Assembly: GCF_016429015.1 (NCBI RefSeq)
Contig: NZ_JAELTU010000081.1
Span: 1-32,239, forward strand
Source: Rhizobium sp. ASV20
GTDB taxonomy: Bacteria; Pseudomonadota; Alphaproteobacteria; Rhizobiales; Rhizobiaceae
Direction: 5' to 3'
DNA: 32,239 nucleotides
Position numbers and translations under genes: made by a program. Under the pieces are notes generated by a model. That model searched no databases, had not been told where the DNA came from, and was given only the letters and a program-made list of their open reading frames with translations. Shown here in pieces: positions 14,707-22,812 of this stretch; position 1 is the first letter of the stretch; the number at the start of each line of letters is the position of its first letter.

Positions 14707-15402
14707 ATGAAGCAGACGAAGCTTGCGAGTATCGAACCGACGACGAGCGCAACGGAAGCCGGACAGACCGTTACCGAGATAACGGCGGCGCGGATCCGGG
14801 AGCGGGTCATCAGCGGAACGCTATCGCCTGGAAGCCACCTTTCCGAAGCGACCTTGTGCGAGGAGTTACAGGTTTCGCGCAATACGTTGCGCGAGGTTTT
14901 TCGTCTGCTGACCACGGAAGGCGTGCTGCGCCATGAAGCCAACCGTGGCGTGTTCGTTACCACGCCGAGCATCTCCACCATCATGGATATCTTCCATATC
15001 CGCCGGCTCATAGAGTGTTCGGCGCTTTCCGGCGCGCATCATCGTCATCCGAGCATCAGCAAGATGCGGGCAGCCGTGGATGCTGCGATCCGGCATCGTG
15101 ACCGCAGCGAATGGCTTGATGTCGGCAGCGCCGATATTGCCTTTCATGCCGCTATCGTCGAATTGGCGGACAGCCCGCGGCTCTCGGCGTTTTACGCACA
15201 GATTTCGCTGGAGCTGCGTCTGGTTTTCGGCCTGATACGCGATCCCGAATATCTGCATGCTCCCTATGTCGGGCAAAATGCCACGATCCTAGCGCATCTT
15301 GAGGAGGGCGCGACATCAAGCGCCGCCGAGGCTCTGGAGAAATATTTGTACCAGGCCGAACGGTTTATTCTGGCCGCTTATTCCCGGGCAATACCGGGTT
15401 GA
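14707..15402 (+). CDS. GntR-family regulator, FCD subfamily
   Basis: DNA-binding regulator of 231 residues. The N-terminal winged helix-turn-helix is at about 20-85 (ARIRERVISGTLSPGSHLSE, then CEELQVSRNTLREVFRLL and a wing HEANRGVFV). The all-helical FCD effector domain is at about 95-225, with the metal-ligand type pattern of Asp/His residues (IAFHAAIVELADS). FCD domains usually bind organic acids or other small carboxylates. AGGAGAG precedes the ATG. It is divergent from the peptide ABC operon with an ATTGTT-C-AACAAT palindrome between, so it is the probable regulator of that operon. The MFS gene 225 bases downstream on the same strand could be a second target. Confidence 0.92.
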   Translation: MKQTKLASIEPTTSATEAGQTVTEITAARIRERVISGTLSPGSHLSEATLCEELQVSRNTLREVFRLLTTEGVLRHEANRGVFVTTPSISTIMDIFHIRRLIECSALSGAHHRHPSISKMRAAVDAAIRHRDRSEWLDVGSADIAFHAAIVELADSPRLSAFYAQISLELRLVFGLIRDPEYLHAPYVGQNATILAHLEEGATSSAAEALEKYLYQAERFILAAYSRAIPG

Positions 15403-15548
15403 AGCCCGAAACGGCCATGTTTGTGGAAATCGCCGTCCGATGAGCCACGGCTCGAAGCAAACATTTGCGTCGTTGGCGGCTTTGGCGGAAAGATACCCGC
15501 TATCCGGGACAAAATCGTGATTCCATTTGTCCAAAAAGGCTGATCTTG

Positions 15549-15572
15549 ACCGTCGTTGATCAGGACGACGGT
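15549..15572. promoter_or_regulatory. Inverted repeat upstream of the SET-like MFS gene
   Basis: ACCGTCG (15549-15555) and CGACGGT (15566-15572) form a 7-bp inverted repeat with a 10-base centre, 55 bases before the MFS start codon. It may be an operator or a weak terminator of the regulator gene; no T tract follows. Confidence 0.3.
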
Positions 15573-15627
15573 GCACGTTGAACCGGAACAGATAACGTAG
15601 GCAACCGGTACAGCGGATTGGGATGGA

Positions 15628-16851
15628 ATGGACGCGCAATCCTTGAAAGGCTCTGGGAGAGCCACGGCAATTCAGCAGGTATGGGCTTCTCCGCTCTATC
15701 GAGGTGCGACGCTCGCCCTGTTTCTCTCGGGGGTAGGGACCTCGGCTTCATTGCCGCAGATCGTCGTCTTCCTGGTCAAGGACCTCGGAACATCCATGCC
15801 CGTGGCCGGGCTCTACTATCTGACCGGCCTGACGGCGCCGGTTGCCGGCTACCTGGTCGGTCGCTATTCCGACAGGACAGGCAAGCGCCTCGGCCTGTTC
15901 CGGCTATGCGCCATGGCTGGCTTTCTCGGATGGGTGGGTTTTGCACTTTCGAACGCGCCCTGGATGCCGTTTGTGATTGGTGCTGTCGTTCTGGCGTTCT
16001 CCGGCTCCGCTACGTCACAGCTTTTCACGGCCATTCATGACGACTTGAAGAGAAATCCAGCGGGCGCGAACGAAAGCGTGGTTGCCCTTATCCGAATGGC
16101 GTTGACGGCGGGATGGATCGTCGGACCATTTATCGGTGCCTGGCTGGCGGCCGAAACGGGTCTGCGCACCATGTTCTGGGCGACGGCTATCTGTTTCGTG
16201 GCGCAGATCGTTCCCTTGGGAACCTTGAGCGTCTCACCGAGCCCCAAGCAAAAAGTGACACAGACGGCCAATACGGCCAGCTCGCTCGGCTGGTCGGATA
16301 TGGCGCCGCTTCTGGCCTTCACCGGCCTTTATGTGCTTGTCTATGCTGGCGAGCCCATCAAATATGGCTTCCTCCTGCTTTACATGGAGGAAAATCTCGG
16401 GATCGATCCTGGGGTGCGCGGCGCTGTCATTGGAACGCAGCCTTTGATCGAGTTGCTGCTCATGCCGTTCAGCGTCATGCTGGCGCGGCGGATCGGCACG
16501 CTCTGGCTGATGTGCATCGCGGCGGCGTGCGGCGTCGTGGCCAATCTGTGCTTCGCTGCATGGCCAACGGCCATCGGCATGTTTGCCGGACAAACGCTGA
16601 TGGGTGGCGTCTGGGGTCTCTACATGGTGCTTGGGCTGATCGTCGCCCAGCGCCTCCTTCCCAATGCCGTCGCAACTGCTTCCGCCATTTTCATGAGCTC
16701 TTCGGCGCTGGCGATGGCGCTTGGCGGCGGCGTCGGTGGCCTTGGTGTCGCCTATCTCGGCCTGCCGAATGTCTTTTACCTTCCTGCGCTATTTTCCCTG
16801 GCGGCCGTGATCGGTTTGGCGCTCATGGCGCGGCGCGGCGTCATCGAATAA
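15628..16851 (+). CDS. MFS transporter, similar to sugar efflux (SET) proteins
   Basis: Inner-membrane protein of 407 residues with about 12 helices. The loop between helices 2 and 3 carries the MFS motif GYLVGRYSDRTGKRLGL. The N-terminal part (LFLSGVGTSASLPQIVVFLV) and the central GEPIKYGFLLLYMEENLG resemble SetA-type sugar efflux proteins. SET members export sugars or glycosides; that activity here is inferred from weak similarity only. The ATG has GGGATGGA directly upstream. It lies between two GntR-FCD regulators (14707-15402 upstream and 17089-17766 downstream), so either could control it. A general drug-type MFS function is the alternative. Confidence 0.8.
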   Translation: MDAQSLKGSGRATAIQQVWASPLYRGATLALFLSGVGTSASLPQIVVFLVKDLGTSMPVAGLYYLTGLTAPVAGYLVGRYSDRTGKRLGLFRLCAMAGFLGWVGFALSNAPWMPFVIGAVVLAFSGSATSQLFTAIHDDLKRNPAGANESVVALIRMALTAGWIVGPFIGAWLAAETGLRTMFWATAICFVAQIVPLGTLSVSPSPKQKVTQTANTASSLGWSDMAPLLAFTGLYVLVYAGEPIKYGFLLLYMEENLGIDPGVRGAVIGTQPLIELLLMPFSVMLARRIGTLWLMCIAAACGVVANLCFAAWPTAIGMFAGQTLMGGVWGLYMVLGLIVAQRLLPNAVATASAIFMSSSALAMALGGGVGGLGVAYLGLPNVFYLPALFSLAAVIGLALMARRGVIE

Positions 16852-17026
16852 ATCAGCATCTTTCCATTGCGCAGCATTTATTTCGCGACGACAGGGCGGG
16901 TTGCGGAGGTTCCAAAACCTTTCGGATGCCCTTCGCCGGGGTCGTCAGGCTTGTCATGCTGCTCAACTGCGACGACGCAGTAGAAGTCATCTGCTTTTTG
17001 CCACTCGTGAACTACGCGGTCGCCTG

Positions 17027-17055
17027 TTGACGAACGCGTAGCGCTCAGCTAATCG
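17027..17055 (+). promoter_or_regulatory. Promoter candidate of the FCD regulator-CynX operon
   Basis: TTGACG (17027-17032), 17 bases, then TAATCG (17050-17055). The -35 box is good and the -10 box weak. The palindrome at 17058-17074 would then cover the transcription start, a classic position for repression. Confidence 0.4.
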
Positions 17056-17057
17056 TA

Positions 17058-17074
17058 AAGTCATCTGATGACTT
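17058..17074. promoter_or_regulatory. Perfect 17-bp palindrome, probable FCD-regulator operator
   Basis: AAGTCATC-T-GATGACTT, eight perfectly paired bases on each side of a central T, ending 14 bases before the regulator start codon. Autoregulation by the adjacent GntR-FCD protein is the obvious reading. Confidence 0.7.
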
Positions 17075-17088
17075 GATGAAATTGAGCC

Positions 17089-17766
17089 ATGCGCGCGCTG
17101 ACCAAAACGACGCTTGCGGAGACTGCCGTGGAAGCAATCCGCACCGAAATCATTGCCCAACGCTGGGGTGTCGGCGAGAAGCTGCCGAATGAAGCGTCTC
17201 TTTCTTCGATGCTGTCGGTCAGCCGCGGCACGATCCGCGAAGCGGTGCGTGTGTTGGCCTCGCAAGGCTATCTGGAGACCCGTCAGGGATCCGGCACCTA
17301 TGTCCGCTCCACCACTGATTTCGGCCGGCCGTTGGATATGGCTCGCCGGGCGGGGCTGCGGGATCAATTCGAAGCCCGGCTGGCGCTTGAGGTCGAGGCG
17401 GCACGGCTGACCGCCTTGCGCCATACTCCCGAGGTGATTTCGCAATTGCGCGCACTGCTCGCCGCACGCGGAAATTATGGCGGGGCAGACAAGCTGGGCT
17501 TCATCGAGCGCGACCTTGCTTTCCACAAGGCTGTCGTCGCAGCATCGCGGAACATGGCGATGGTGGAACTCTACGACTTTTTCTCCAGGTCTATCGCCGA
17601 GACCATCGAGGCGACGCTCGATGCAGAAATTCCCGAGCCTGACATGCAGGCGCATATCGAGGTCGTCGAGGCTATCGAAGCCGGCGATCCCGAGGCGGCC
17701 GACGCCGCCGTGCGGCGCTTCATGGCTCCCGTTATCGCTACTCTTGATCGGTTGTTGCTATCATGA
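17089..17766 (+). CDS. GntR-family regulator, FadR/FCD subfamily
   Basis: A 225-residue repressor-type protein. The winged helix-turn-helix is at about 10-72 (AVEAIRTEIIAQRWGVGEKL, LPNEASLSSMLSVSRGTIRE, wing TRQGSGTYV), and the FCD domain is at about 90-215 with the acidic/His pattern (FIERDLAFHKAVVAASRN; MQAHIEVVEAIEAGD). Its TGA overlaps the ATG of the following CynX/NimT-type transporter (ATGA), so the two are co-transcribed and probably translationally coupled. The perfect palindrome upstream suggests autoregulation of the pair. The ribosome site is poor (TTGAGCC), which would keep the repressor level low. The ligand is unknown; it may be the solute of the coupled transporter. Confidence 0.92.
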   Translation: MRALTKTTLAETAVEAIRTEIIAQRWGVGEKLPNEASLSSMLSVSRGTIREAVRVLASQGYLETRQGSGTYVRSTTDFGRPLDMARRAGLRDQFEARLALEVEAARLTALRHTPEVISQLRALLAARGNYGGADKLGFIERDLAFHKAVVAASRNMAMVELYDFFSRSIAETIEATLDAEIPEPDMQAHIEVVEAIEAGDPEAADAAVRRFMAPVIATLDRLLLS

Positions 17767-19034
17767 CCACCTCGTTGCAAAACGCAGCCTCCGTCGATCT
17801 GATCGACGCCGAGGCCGATGAAATTCCGCCACCGGAGCCTCACAAGGGGAAAACGTCGATCGGCAGATTCGTTCTGGGCGCAAGCCTTGTCCTGATTGCC
17901 TTTAATCTTCGGCCGGTCTTTTCCAGCGCATCGGCGCTTCTGCCCGAGATCAGAACCGGGCTCGGCCTGTCGTCTTTCGGCACCAGTGTTCTGACGACAT
18001 TGCCCGTTGTGTGTCTGGGATTGTTTTCGCCGCTAGCGCCAAGGCTTGCACAGCGATTGGGGACCGAACGCGTTCTGCTGGGCATGATCCTGCTGCTTGC
18101 CCTCGGCACCGCGCTGCGTGGCCTATCCTCTATTCCCATGTTGTTTTTCGGGACTGCGCTGGCCGGCGCGTGTATCGCTATCGGCAACGTGCTCTTGCCT
18201 GGTGTCGTCAAACGCGACTTTCCAGACAAGGCAGCACTGATGACGGGCTGCTACACGATGGCGCTATGCGCCGGCGCGGCAAGCGCGGCAGGCCTGACAC
18301 TCCCCATCGAGCACGCCCTTGGCGGGTCACTGGGTGGTGCGCTTTCCGCGTGGGCGTTGCCGGCCCTGGCCGTCGCGCTCCTCTGGCTGCCGCAGGTCTT
18401 GAGAACGCGCAGCCAGGCCCGCCGCACCGGCTTTCGCGTTACCGGCCTCTGGAGGGATCCGATCGCCTGGCAGGTGACCCTGTTCATGGGCTTGCAATCC
18501 GCGCTCGCCTATTGCGTCTTCGGCTGGCTGGTTCCGATCCTGCGCGAACGCGGTCTTGATGGGGTGACGGCGGGCGCGATCGTCTCCGCCTCCGTGATGG
18601 TTCAGGCTGCGTCATGTCTCGTAGCCCCTCATATCGCAGTCAAAGGCCGGGATCAGCGTGTGATCAACGTCGCGCTTTGCGCGATCGCGGTCGTTGCATT
18701 GCTGGGTCTTCTCTTTGCGCCGCTTTGGACTGTCTGGTTCTGGGCTGTGCTGCAAGGCGTCGGGCAGGGCGGCCTGATTGCGGTGGCGATGACGGTGATC
18801 GTGCTGCGTTCGCCGGATGCCCATGTCGCCGCGCATCTCTCCGGCATGGCGCAATTTGTGGGCTATTTGCTCGCAGCCATTGGTCCGCTCATTGTCGGCA
18901 TGATCCATGGCTGGACGGGCAGCTTTGCCTGGTGCTCCGTTTTGTTCGTCCTGCTCGGTCTCTGCGCAGCCATCAATGGCTGGTTTGCCGGGCGTGCGAT
19001 TACCGTCAACGCCAAGACGATAGAGACACCATAA
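17763..19034 (+). CDS. MFS transporter, CynX/NimT family
   Basis: Inner-membrane protein of 423 residues with about 12 helices after a hydrophilic N-terminus of 35 residues. Family marks are NLRPVFSSASALLPEIRTGLG after helix 1, GNVLLPGVVKRDFPDK near 140-155 and WRDPIAWQVTLFMGLQSALAY near 235-255. The group is named after CynX (cyanate operon) and NimT (2-nitroimidazole), but most members are of unknown substrate and act either as importers of small anions or as efflux pumps. It is coupled by an ATGA overlap to its FCD regulator. No cyanase or nitroimidazole genes are nearby, so the named substrates should not be transferred. Confidence 0.9.
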   Translation: MTTSLQNAASVDLIDAEADEIPPPEPHKGKTSIGRFVLGASLVLIAFNLRPVFSSASALLPEIRTGLGLSSFGTSVLTTLPVVCLGLFSPLAPRLAQRLGTERVLLGMILLLALGTALRGLSSIPMLFFGTALAGACIAIGNVLLPGVVKRDFPDKAALMTGCYTMALCAGAASAAGLTLPIEHALGGSLGGALSAWALPALAVALLWLPQVLRTRSQARRTGFRVTGLWRDPIAWQVTLFMGLQSALAYCVFGWLVPILRERGLDGVTAGAIVSASVMVQAASCLVAPHIAVKGRDQRVINVALCAIAVVALLGLLFAPLWTVWFWAVLQGVGQGGLIAVAMTVIVLRSPDAHVAAHLSGMAQFVGYLLAAIGPLIVGMIHGWTGSFAWCSVLFVLLGLCAAINGWFAGRAITVNAKTIETP

Positions 19035-19043
19035 TCCAAAGAG

Positions 19044-19099
19044 CCCTCTGGCGAGGTCTTGCCGCCTTCGAAGGTTGCTCGCGCGCGCAAGAGGGTTTT
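19044..19099. terminator. Possible bidirectional terminator between CynX-type and Nudix genes
   Basis: CCCTCT (19044-19049) pairs with AGAGGG (19090-19095) followed by TTTT. Inside it, GCGAG (19051-19055) pairs with CTCGC (19078-19082), and an inner palindrome CCTTCGAAGG is present. The structure is branched and not a classic short hairpin. Confidence 0.35.
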
Positions 19100-19497
19100 C
19101 ATCGCCGATGAAGCGGCAAGATGTGATGTTCGGTCAGAGGTGCCATGGATATGGCGCCCGGGTCGGCGGGTGATACCCAGCGGATCTCCTCGATTTCCGC
19201 CGCAGCGGTAACGATGGCGTCTCCGATTTGCAGCCGGAAGACCTCCGCAACGACGACATGCTCGGGCTCATTGGCTGCCGGTGCTTGAAATTGACCGAGG
19301 AATGTCAATGCCTTTGTGTCGATCGCAAGGCCCAATTCCTCGAACAGCTCTCTGGCGAGAGCGTGTTCGGGTGCTTCATGGGGCTCGATCTTGCCGCCCG
19401 GCTGCATGAAAGCCGTGGTGCCGCGCTTGCGCACGAGCAGCGTATCTCCATTGCGGCGCAATAGCAGGGCCGCAGCTATCCTTATCATCTTCGTCAT
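19099..19497 (-). CDS. Nudix hydrolase
   Basis: Small cytoplasmic hydrolase of 132 residues that splits nucleoside diphosphates linked to another moiety. The complete Nudix box G-x5-E-x7-REUxEExGU lies at residues 35-57 (Gly35, Glu41, Arg49, Glu50, Glu53, Glu54, Gly56). The frame is open further upstream, but the segment before MTKMIRIAAALLL has no domain character, so the ATG at 19497 is chosen. It lacks a good ribosome site. The substrate is not predictable: MutT-like 8-oxo-dGTP, ADP-ribose and others remain possible. It stands alone, convergent with the CynX-type gene and on the same strand as the SRPBCC gene 149 bases upstream. Confidence 0.87.
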   Translation of the reverse strand: MTKMIRIAAALLLRRNGDTLLVRKRGTTAFMQPGGKIEPHEAPEHALARELFEELGLAIDTKALTFLGQFQAPAANEPEHVVVAEVFRLQIGDAIVTAAAEIEEIRWVSPADPGAISMAPLTEHHILPLHRR

Positions 19498-19646
19498 ATG
19501 ACGATCTGATCGGATTCGCGATCGGGTTTCAATCGCCATCATGTCCGCATGCGGCCATCGCGCTCGATCAGGATCCAAGCTGCACAGTCACGCGCAGCTC
19601 GATCCGCCTATTGCTATGGCCGCGCGCGGCACCCACTGCCAAATAC

Positions 19647-20138
19647 TCAAGCGTCCAGCCAGGCTGCGAGACCATCCAGCGTTTGCAGCCCGTATTCGAC
19701 CGCACCGAAGCCAATAACGATTTTGCGGCGCGCAGGACTGGGATGAAGCTGGCGCATGGTCAGGACCGTCTTGCCGTCGGTCTGCTCATCGAAGGTCACT
19801 GTGGTGCGGAAACGGTCGGGATCGCCCGGATCGGGTGTGCCATGGTCCATCACGATCCGCTCGTTCGGCACGATCTCAAGAAAGCGTACCAGATTTGCAA
19901 AACGTCGCTCCTGCCCCTCGAACAGCCCCACCATGTCAAACCGCCAGACCCCGCCCTCGCGGATATCGGCTTCGTGGTTCTCGATCTTAAGGGTGGCTGG
20001 GCCGTACCATTCCGCCAGCGCGCGCGGGTCCATCCAGGCGGCAAAGACCTTCTCACGCGGGTGTTGAAACACCTTAACCAGCACGATTTCACGGTCTAGC
20101 GCCCACGTGTCAAACGGATTTGTCATGTCCTTCATCAT
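19647..20138 (-). CDS. SRPBCC/AHSA1-domain protein
   Basis: A 163-residue protein of the START-like fold with a hydrophobic ligand cavity. Typical marks are REIVLVKVFQHPREKVFAAW and PRALAEWYGP near the N-terminus, then GGVWRFDMVG and a C-terminal helix (GLQTLDGLAAWLDA). It overlaps the ArsR gene upstream by 29 bases. Three in-frame ATGs compete (20138, 20135, 20126), with AAGAGG and AAGGA both close by, so the exact N-terminus is open. ArsR-SRPBCC pairs are frequent in proteobacteria. The pair is usually assumed to sense and bind a small organic molecule, but no function is established. Confidence 0.88.
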   Translation of the reverse strand: MMKDMTNPFDTWALDREIVLVKVFQHPREKVFAAWMDPRALAEWYGPATLKIENHEADIREGGVWRFDMVGLFEGQERRFANLVRFLEIVPNERIVMDHGTPDPGDPDRFRTTVTFDEQTDGKTVLTMRQLHPSPARRKIVIGFGAVEYGLQTLDGLAAWLDA

Positions 20139-20466
20139 CCTCTTGGGTCTTGTCCAAATAGATTTCCAGCCGATCCAGCCTTTCGGCCCAGCTCCGGCGC
20201 TCCGCTTCCATCCAGTTCGCCGCCTCGTTGAATCGCGCCTGCACCAGCCTGCACCAGCGGCTGCGGCCGCGCTTCTCGCTGGCGATCAGCCCGCAATCCT
20301 CCAGCACCTTCAGATGCTGTGCAAAGGAGGGCAATGCCATGTCGAAGGGCTCGGCCAGAACAGTGACGGGAATCTCGCCTTCGGCTAGCCGCGATACCAC
20401 CGCGCGGCGGGTCGGATCGCTGAGAGCGTGAAAGGCGAGATCGAGAGGGGTCGAATGATAGGGCAT
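20110..20466 (-). CDS. ArsR-family transcriptional regulator
   Basis: A 118-residue winged helix-turn-helix repressor (LSDPTRRAVVSRLAEGEIPV, then recognition part LPSFAQHLKVLEDCGLI and wing SEKRGRSRWCRL). The metal-binding CxC motif of ArsR/SmtB is absent, so a non-metal signal is likely, as in the SRPBCC-linked subgroup. AGGA stands 7 bases before the ATG. It overlaps and precedes the SRPBCC gene and is divergent from the RibD-C-like reductase gene; the 113-base gap carries a dyad that may serve both sides. Confidence 0.92.
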   Translation of the reverse strand: MPYHSTPLDLAFHALSDPTRRAVVSRLAEGEIPVTVLAEPFDMALPSFAQHLKVLEDCGLIASEKRGRSRWCRLVQARFNEAANWMEAERRSWAERLDRLEIYLDKTQEDDEGHDKSV

Positions 20467-20505
20467 GCGATTTCCTAAAACGAATTCGGACGTTGGTCAA
20501 GAAAA

Positions 20506-20523
20506 CTTAGGTACTTGCCTTAG
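20506..20523. promoter_or_regulatory. Candidate ArsR operator
   Basis: CTTAGG (20506-20511) and CCTTAG (20518-20523) flank TACTTG, an imperfect dyad that also contains CTTAG as a direct repeat 13 bases apart. It lies in the AT-rich divergent gap between the ArsR and reductase genes. Confidence 0.4.
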
Positions 20524-20579
20524 TAATTAGTCTGTTTAAGATGAAAGCGGCTACGCAACCACTCACAAGGAGAACTCCA

Positions 20580-21221
20580 ATGGCAGTTCGTGTGGATCTG
20601 ATGATCTCGCTTGACGGCTTTGCGACAACGACGGACCAGACGCCCGAAGTCCCTTTCGGCGAAGACTGGCCGCGTCTCGTCAGTGCATATACGTCAACGC
20701 GAACCTTCCGAGAGCGCGTGTTCAAGGATGTCAGCGGGGCCGGGACCACCGGTGTCGATGACGATTATGCAAGAGAATACTTCGAGAATGTCGGTGCCGA
20801 AATCATGGGTGCCGGCATGTTCGGCCTCCATAACTTCCCCGACGATCCGAACTGGCGTGGGTGGTGGGGCGAAGAGCCGCCCTTCCGGGTTCCGGTCTTC
20901 GTGCTCACGCACACCGCGCGACCCTCCCTGGAAATGGCCGGCGGCACCACGTTCCATTTCGTCGACACCTCGCCGATCGACGCTCTCCAACGAGCCGAAA
21001 AGGTGGCGGGCGGAAAGGATGTGCGGGTTGGCGGCGGTGCAACGGTTGTTCGTGAGTTCTTGAAAGCAGGTCTGGTCGATCAGCTTCATGTTGCGATCAC
21101 GCCGATCCTGCTCGGTCGCGGTATCCGACTGTGGGACGATCTGCGCGGCCTGGAGGCCGGCTACACGGTCAAGTCGGAAACAGCGCCGAGTGGCACCATC
21201 CATCTGACGTTCCGCCGCTAA
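20580..21221 (+). CDS. Dihydrofolate reductase-like (RibD C-terminal domain) protein
   Basis: A 213-residue stand-alone RibD-C/DHFR-fold reductase, expected to use NADPH. Marks are VRVDLMISLDGFATT at the start, then GVDDDYAREYFENVGAEIMG, VFVLTHTARP, the nucleotide-binding loop KDVRVGGGATVVREFLKAG and LHVAITPILLGRGIRLWDDL at the end. The start is the ATG at 20580, since AAGGAG stands 8 bases before it; an upstream ATG 13 codons earlier lacks a site. Riboflavin genes are absent nearby, and such single-domain relatives are widespread with unknown substrates. Divergent to the ArsR-SRPBCC pair, it may be part of the same response. Confidence 0.9.
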   Translation: MAVRVDLMISLDGFATTTDQTPEVPFGEDWPRLVSAYTSTRTFRERVFKDVSGAGTTGVDDDYAREYFENVGAEIMGAGMFGLHNFPDDPNWRGWWGEEPPFRVPVFVLTHTARPSLEMAGGTTFHFVDTSPIDALQRAEKVAGGKDVRVGGGATVVREFLKAGLVDQLHVAITPILLGRGIRLWDDLRGLEAGYTVKSETAPSGTIHLTFRR

Positions 21222-21242
21222 CTGCACGCCCGCTCATGGCGC

Positions 21243-21274
21243 GATCATGGGCCATCGGCAGATGATCCATGATC
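21243..21274. terminator. Hairpin between convergent reductase and hydrolase genes
   Basis: GATCATGG (21243-21250) pairs with CCATGATC (21267-21274), and inside it CATC (21253-21256) pairs with GATG (21261-21264) around a GGCA loop. It sits between the two convergent stop codons. T-rich sequence is weak on both sides, so it may work as a bidirectional terminator or as an mRNA end protector. Confidence 0.5.
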
Positions 21275-21309
21275 CCGGTTCTTTGGTGGAGAGCCGATCG
21301 ATACCGCCG

Positions 21310-22305
21310 TCAAGGCTGGCGCTGATCCGTCAGATGCTCACGGAAGAATGCGAGAACTTCGGCATTGAATTCCTTATGGAACGCGGTGCGATCAAAGCCT
21401 GGAGCGTCGGTGCAGTAGGGGTCGGAGGATGCGCTGACATCTGGGCAGGGCGTCCCGAACGACAAGTGCCTGGCATTGGTGACGACGCGAAAATCAGGCT
21501 TGTTCGGTAGCAGATGCGCGAGCTTTGCGACGTTTTCGGGCTCCGCGTCCTGGCCGCCGCCGAGCTGCGATCCCCAGAGCTGGAGCGGAATTGTCACGTC
21601 TTTCAAGCTGTCGGCGGTCTGAAAGACAGTGCTCAAGGGATCGGCGACCACCATCGCCTTGACGCGGGGATCGTGTGTCCACGTGCGAGGTGGCTGGGTT
21701 CGCTGAAAGGGCCGTCTTTGGTCGGCTGGCGGGCAGTCGGTAACCTTCGGGTCCGTGCAGCGCGGCGGCAGCTTGCTGAAGTCGGGATTGGCGCCTGCAA
21801 CGACGAGGCCAGTATAGCCGCCCTGGGAAAACCCATAGAACCCGATATGCTGCGGATTGATGTTCCCTGCGTCAGGCGATGGGCCGAGCATGAAGTCGAT
21901 GGTACGTTTGATATCGATCGGCCGCTCGACCAGCACGCCTATGCCGTTTGCCTGACTCATGTCGGCGTAATTGGCGTGCGGATGATTGATGGCGACAACG
22001 ATAAAGCCGACGTCCGCGAGCGCCTGGGCGGTATCTCTGTGACCAAGAGAGCCGCCTCCGTAGCCGTGCGAAATGATGATGAGCGGCAGATCCTTGCCCA
22101 TGATCGGACAATTCGGCGTTGCTAACAGCGTAAAGGCGTCGATTCTTATCGTTGACGGCGCTTCCGCGCAGGGCGACCACATAGCCGCGGTGATCGCCGG
22201 GCCGTTGGCGTCGGCCGGAATTCGAATGAACTTGAACCCAGCCGCCTGACAGAGTGACGCCGCGAGACAGAAGGTGAGGGTGAGCAAAAGGCTGCGGCGG
22301 ATCAT
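21310..22305 (-). CDS. Secreted alpha/beta hydrolase (PAF-acetylhydrolase/dienelactone hydrolase-like)
   Basis: A 331-residue exported hydrolase. The signal peptide is MIRRSLLLTLTFCLAASLCQ with cleavage near CQAA-G, so it acts in the periplasm or outside. The fold is shown by the oxyanion strand LPLIIISHGYGG (72-83) and the nucleophile elbow GFSQG with Ser160. The likely acid is Asp222 (VVADPLS) and the likely base His280 (TNARHLSF). The family hydrolyses esters of short acyl chains or lactones. Four or more cysteines in the mature part fit a disulfide-bearing periplasmic protein. AAAGGAAA precedes the ATG. It is divergent from the PadR gene. The substrate is unknown. Confidence 0.87.
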   Translation of the reverse strand: MIRRSLLLTLTFCLAASLCQAAGFKFIRIPADANGPAITAAMWSPCAEAPSTIRIDAFTLLATPNCPIMGKDLPLIIISHGYGGGSLGHRDTAQALADVGFIVVAINHPHANYADMSQANGIGVLVERPIDIKRTIDFMLGPSPDAGNINPQHIGFYGFSQGGYTGLVVAGANPDFSKLPPRCTDPKVTDCPPADQRRPFQRTQPPRTWTHDPRVKAMVVADPLSTVFQTADSLKDVTIPLQLWGSQLGGGQDAEPENVAKLAHLLPNKPDFRVVTNARHLSFGTPCPDVSASSDPYCTDAPGFDRTAFHKEFNAEVLAFFREHLTDQRQP

Positions 22306-22435
22306 TACGCATTTCCTTTAACCGGGTGCTTGCAATCAGGTGCGGCAGACGCGCTGGCAACGGCGCGGACGACGGGCATGGGTCGCTGCAACTGCACTGC
22401 CGTGGCACGAGTGACTTGAATGCCGTTTCGGTACC

Positions 22436-22470
22436 TTGCATAAACAGATAGCTTGTTATATCTAATCTGT
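22436..22470 (+). promoter_or_regulatory. Promoter and candidate operator of the PadR operon
   Basis: TTGCAT (22436-22441), 17 bases, TATCTA (22459-22464). ACAGAT (22444-22449) and ATCTGT (22465-22470) form an inverted repeat over the spacer and -10 box, with AGATA and TATCT nested inside. This is a fitting place for PadR autorepression. Confidence 0.5.
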
Positions 22471-22485
22471 AAAGCTGAGGCATTC

Positions 22486-22812
22486 ATGACCGACTCGATC
22501 CAAGTTCAACTGCGAAAAGGCGTTCTCGACCTTTGCGTTCTTGCCGTGCTCTCACGGGGCGAGAGCTACGGCTACGAGATCGCCAGCACGTTGGTCGCGG
22601 CGGTTGGAATGGGCGAAGGGACAATCTATCCGCTGATGCGCAGGATGCAGAATGACGGCCTGGTTGCGACACGCATTGTTGAGTCCAGCAACGGACCGCC
22701 GCGCAAATACTATCGGCTGACACCGTTGGGCCATTCGATTTTCGAGGCACATCGGCGCGATTGGCGCTCCCTTGCGGGCGCTGTCGATAAACTTATTGAG
22801 GAATCGCCATGA
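22486..22812 (+). CDS. PadR-family transcriptional regulator
   Basis: A 108-residue winged helix-turn-helix repressor of the short PadR type. Marks are VQLRKGVLDLCVLAVLSRGE, YGYEIASTL, GEGTIYPLMRRMQNDGLV and the wing SSNGPPRKYYRLT. The start is the ATG at 22486, with GAGG 6 bases upstream; an upstream frame extension has no site. Its TGA overlaps the ATG of the DUF1700 gene (ATGA), so the two are translationally coupled. PadR proteins next to DUF1700 membrane proteins form a recurrent pair in many bacteria, thought to sense envelope or membrane stress; the signal here is unknown. Confidence 0.93.
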   Translation: MTDSIQVQLRKGVLDLCVLAVLSRGESYGYEIASTLVAAVGMGEGTIYPLMRRMQNDGLVATRIVESSNGPPRKYYRLTPLGHSIFEAHRRDWRSLAGAVDKLIEESP

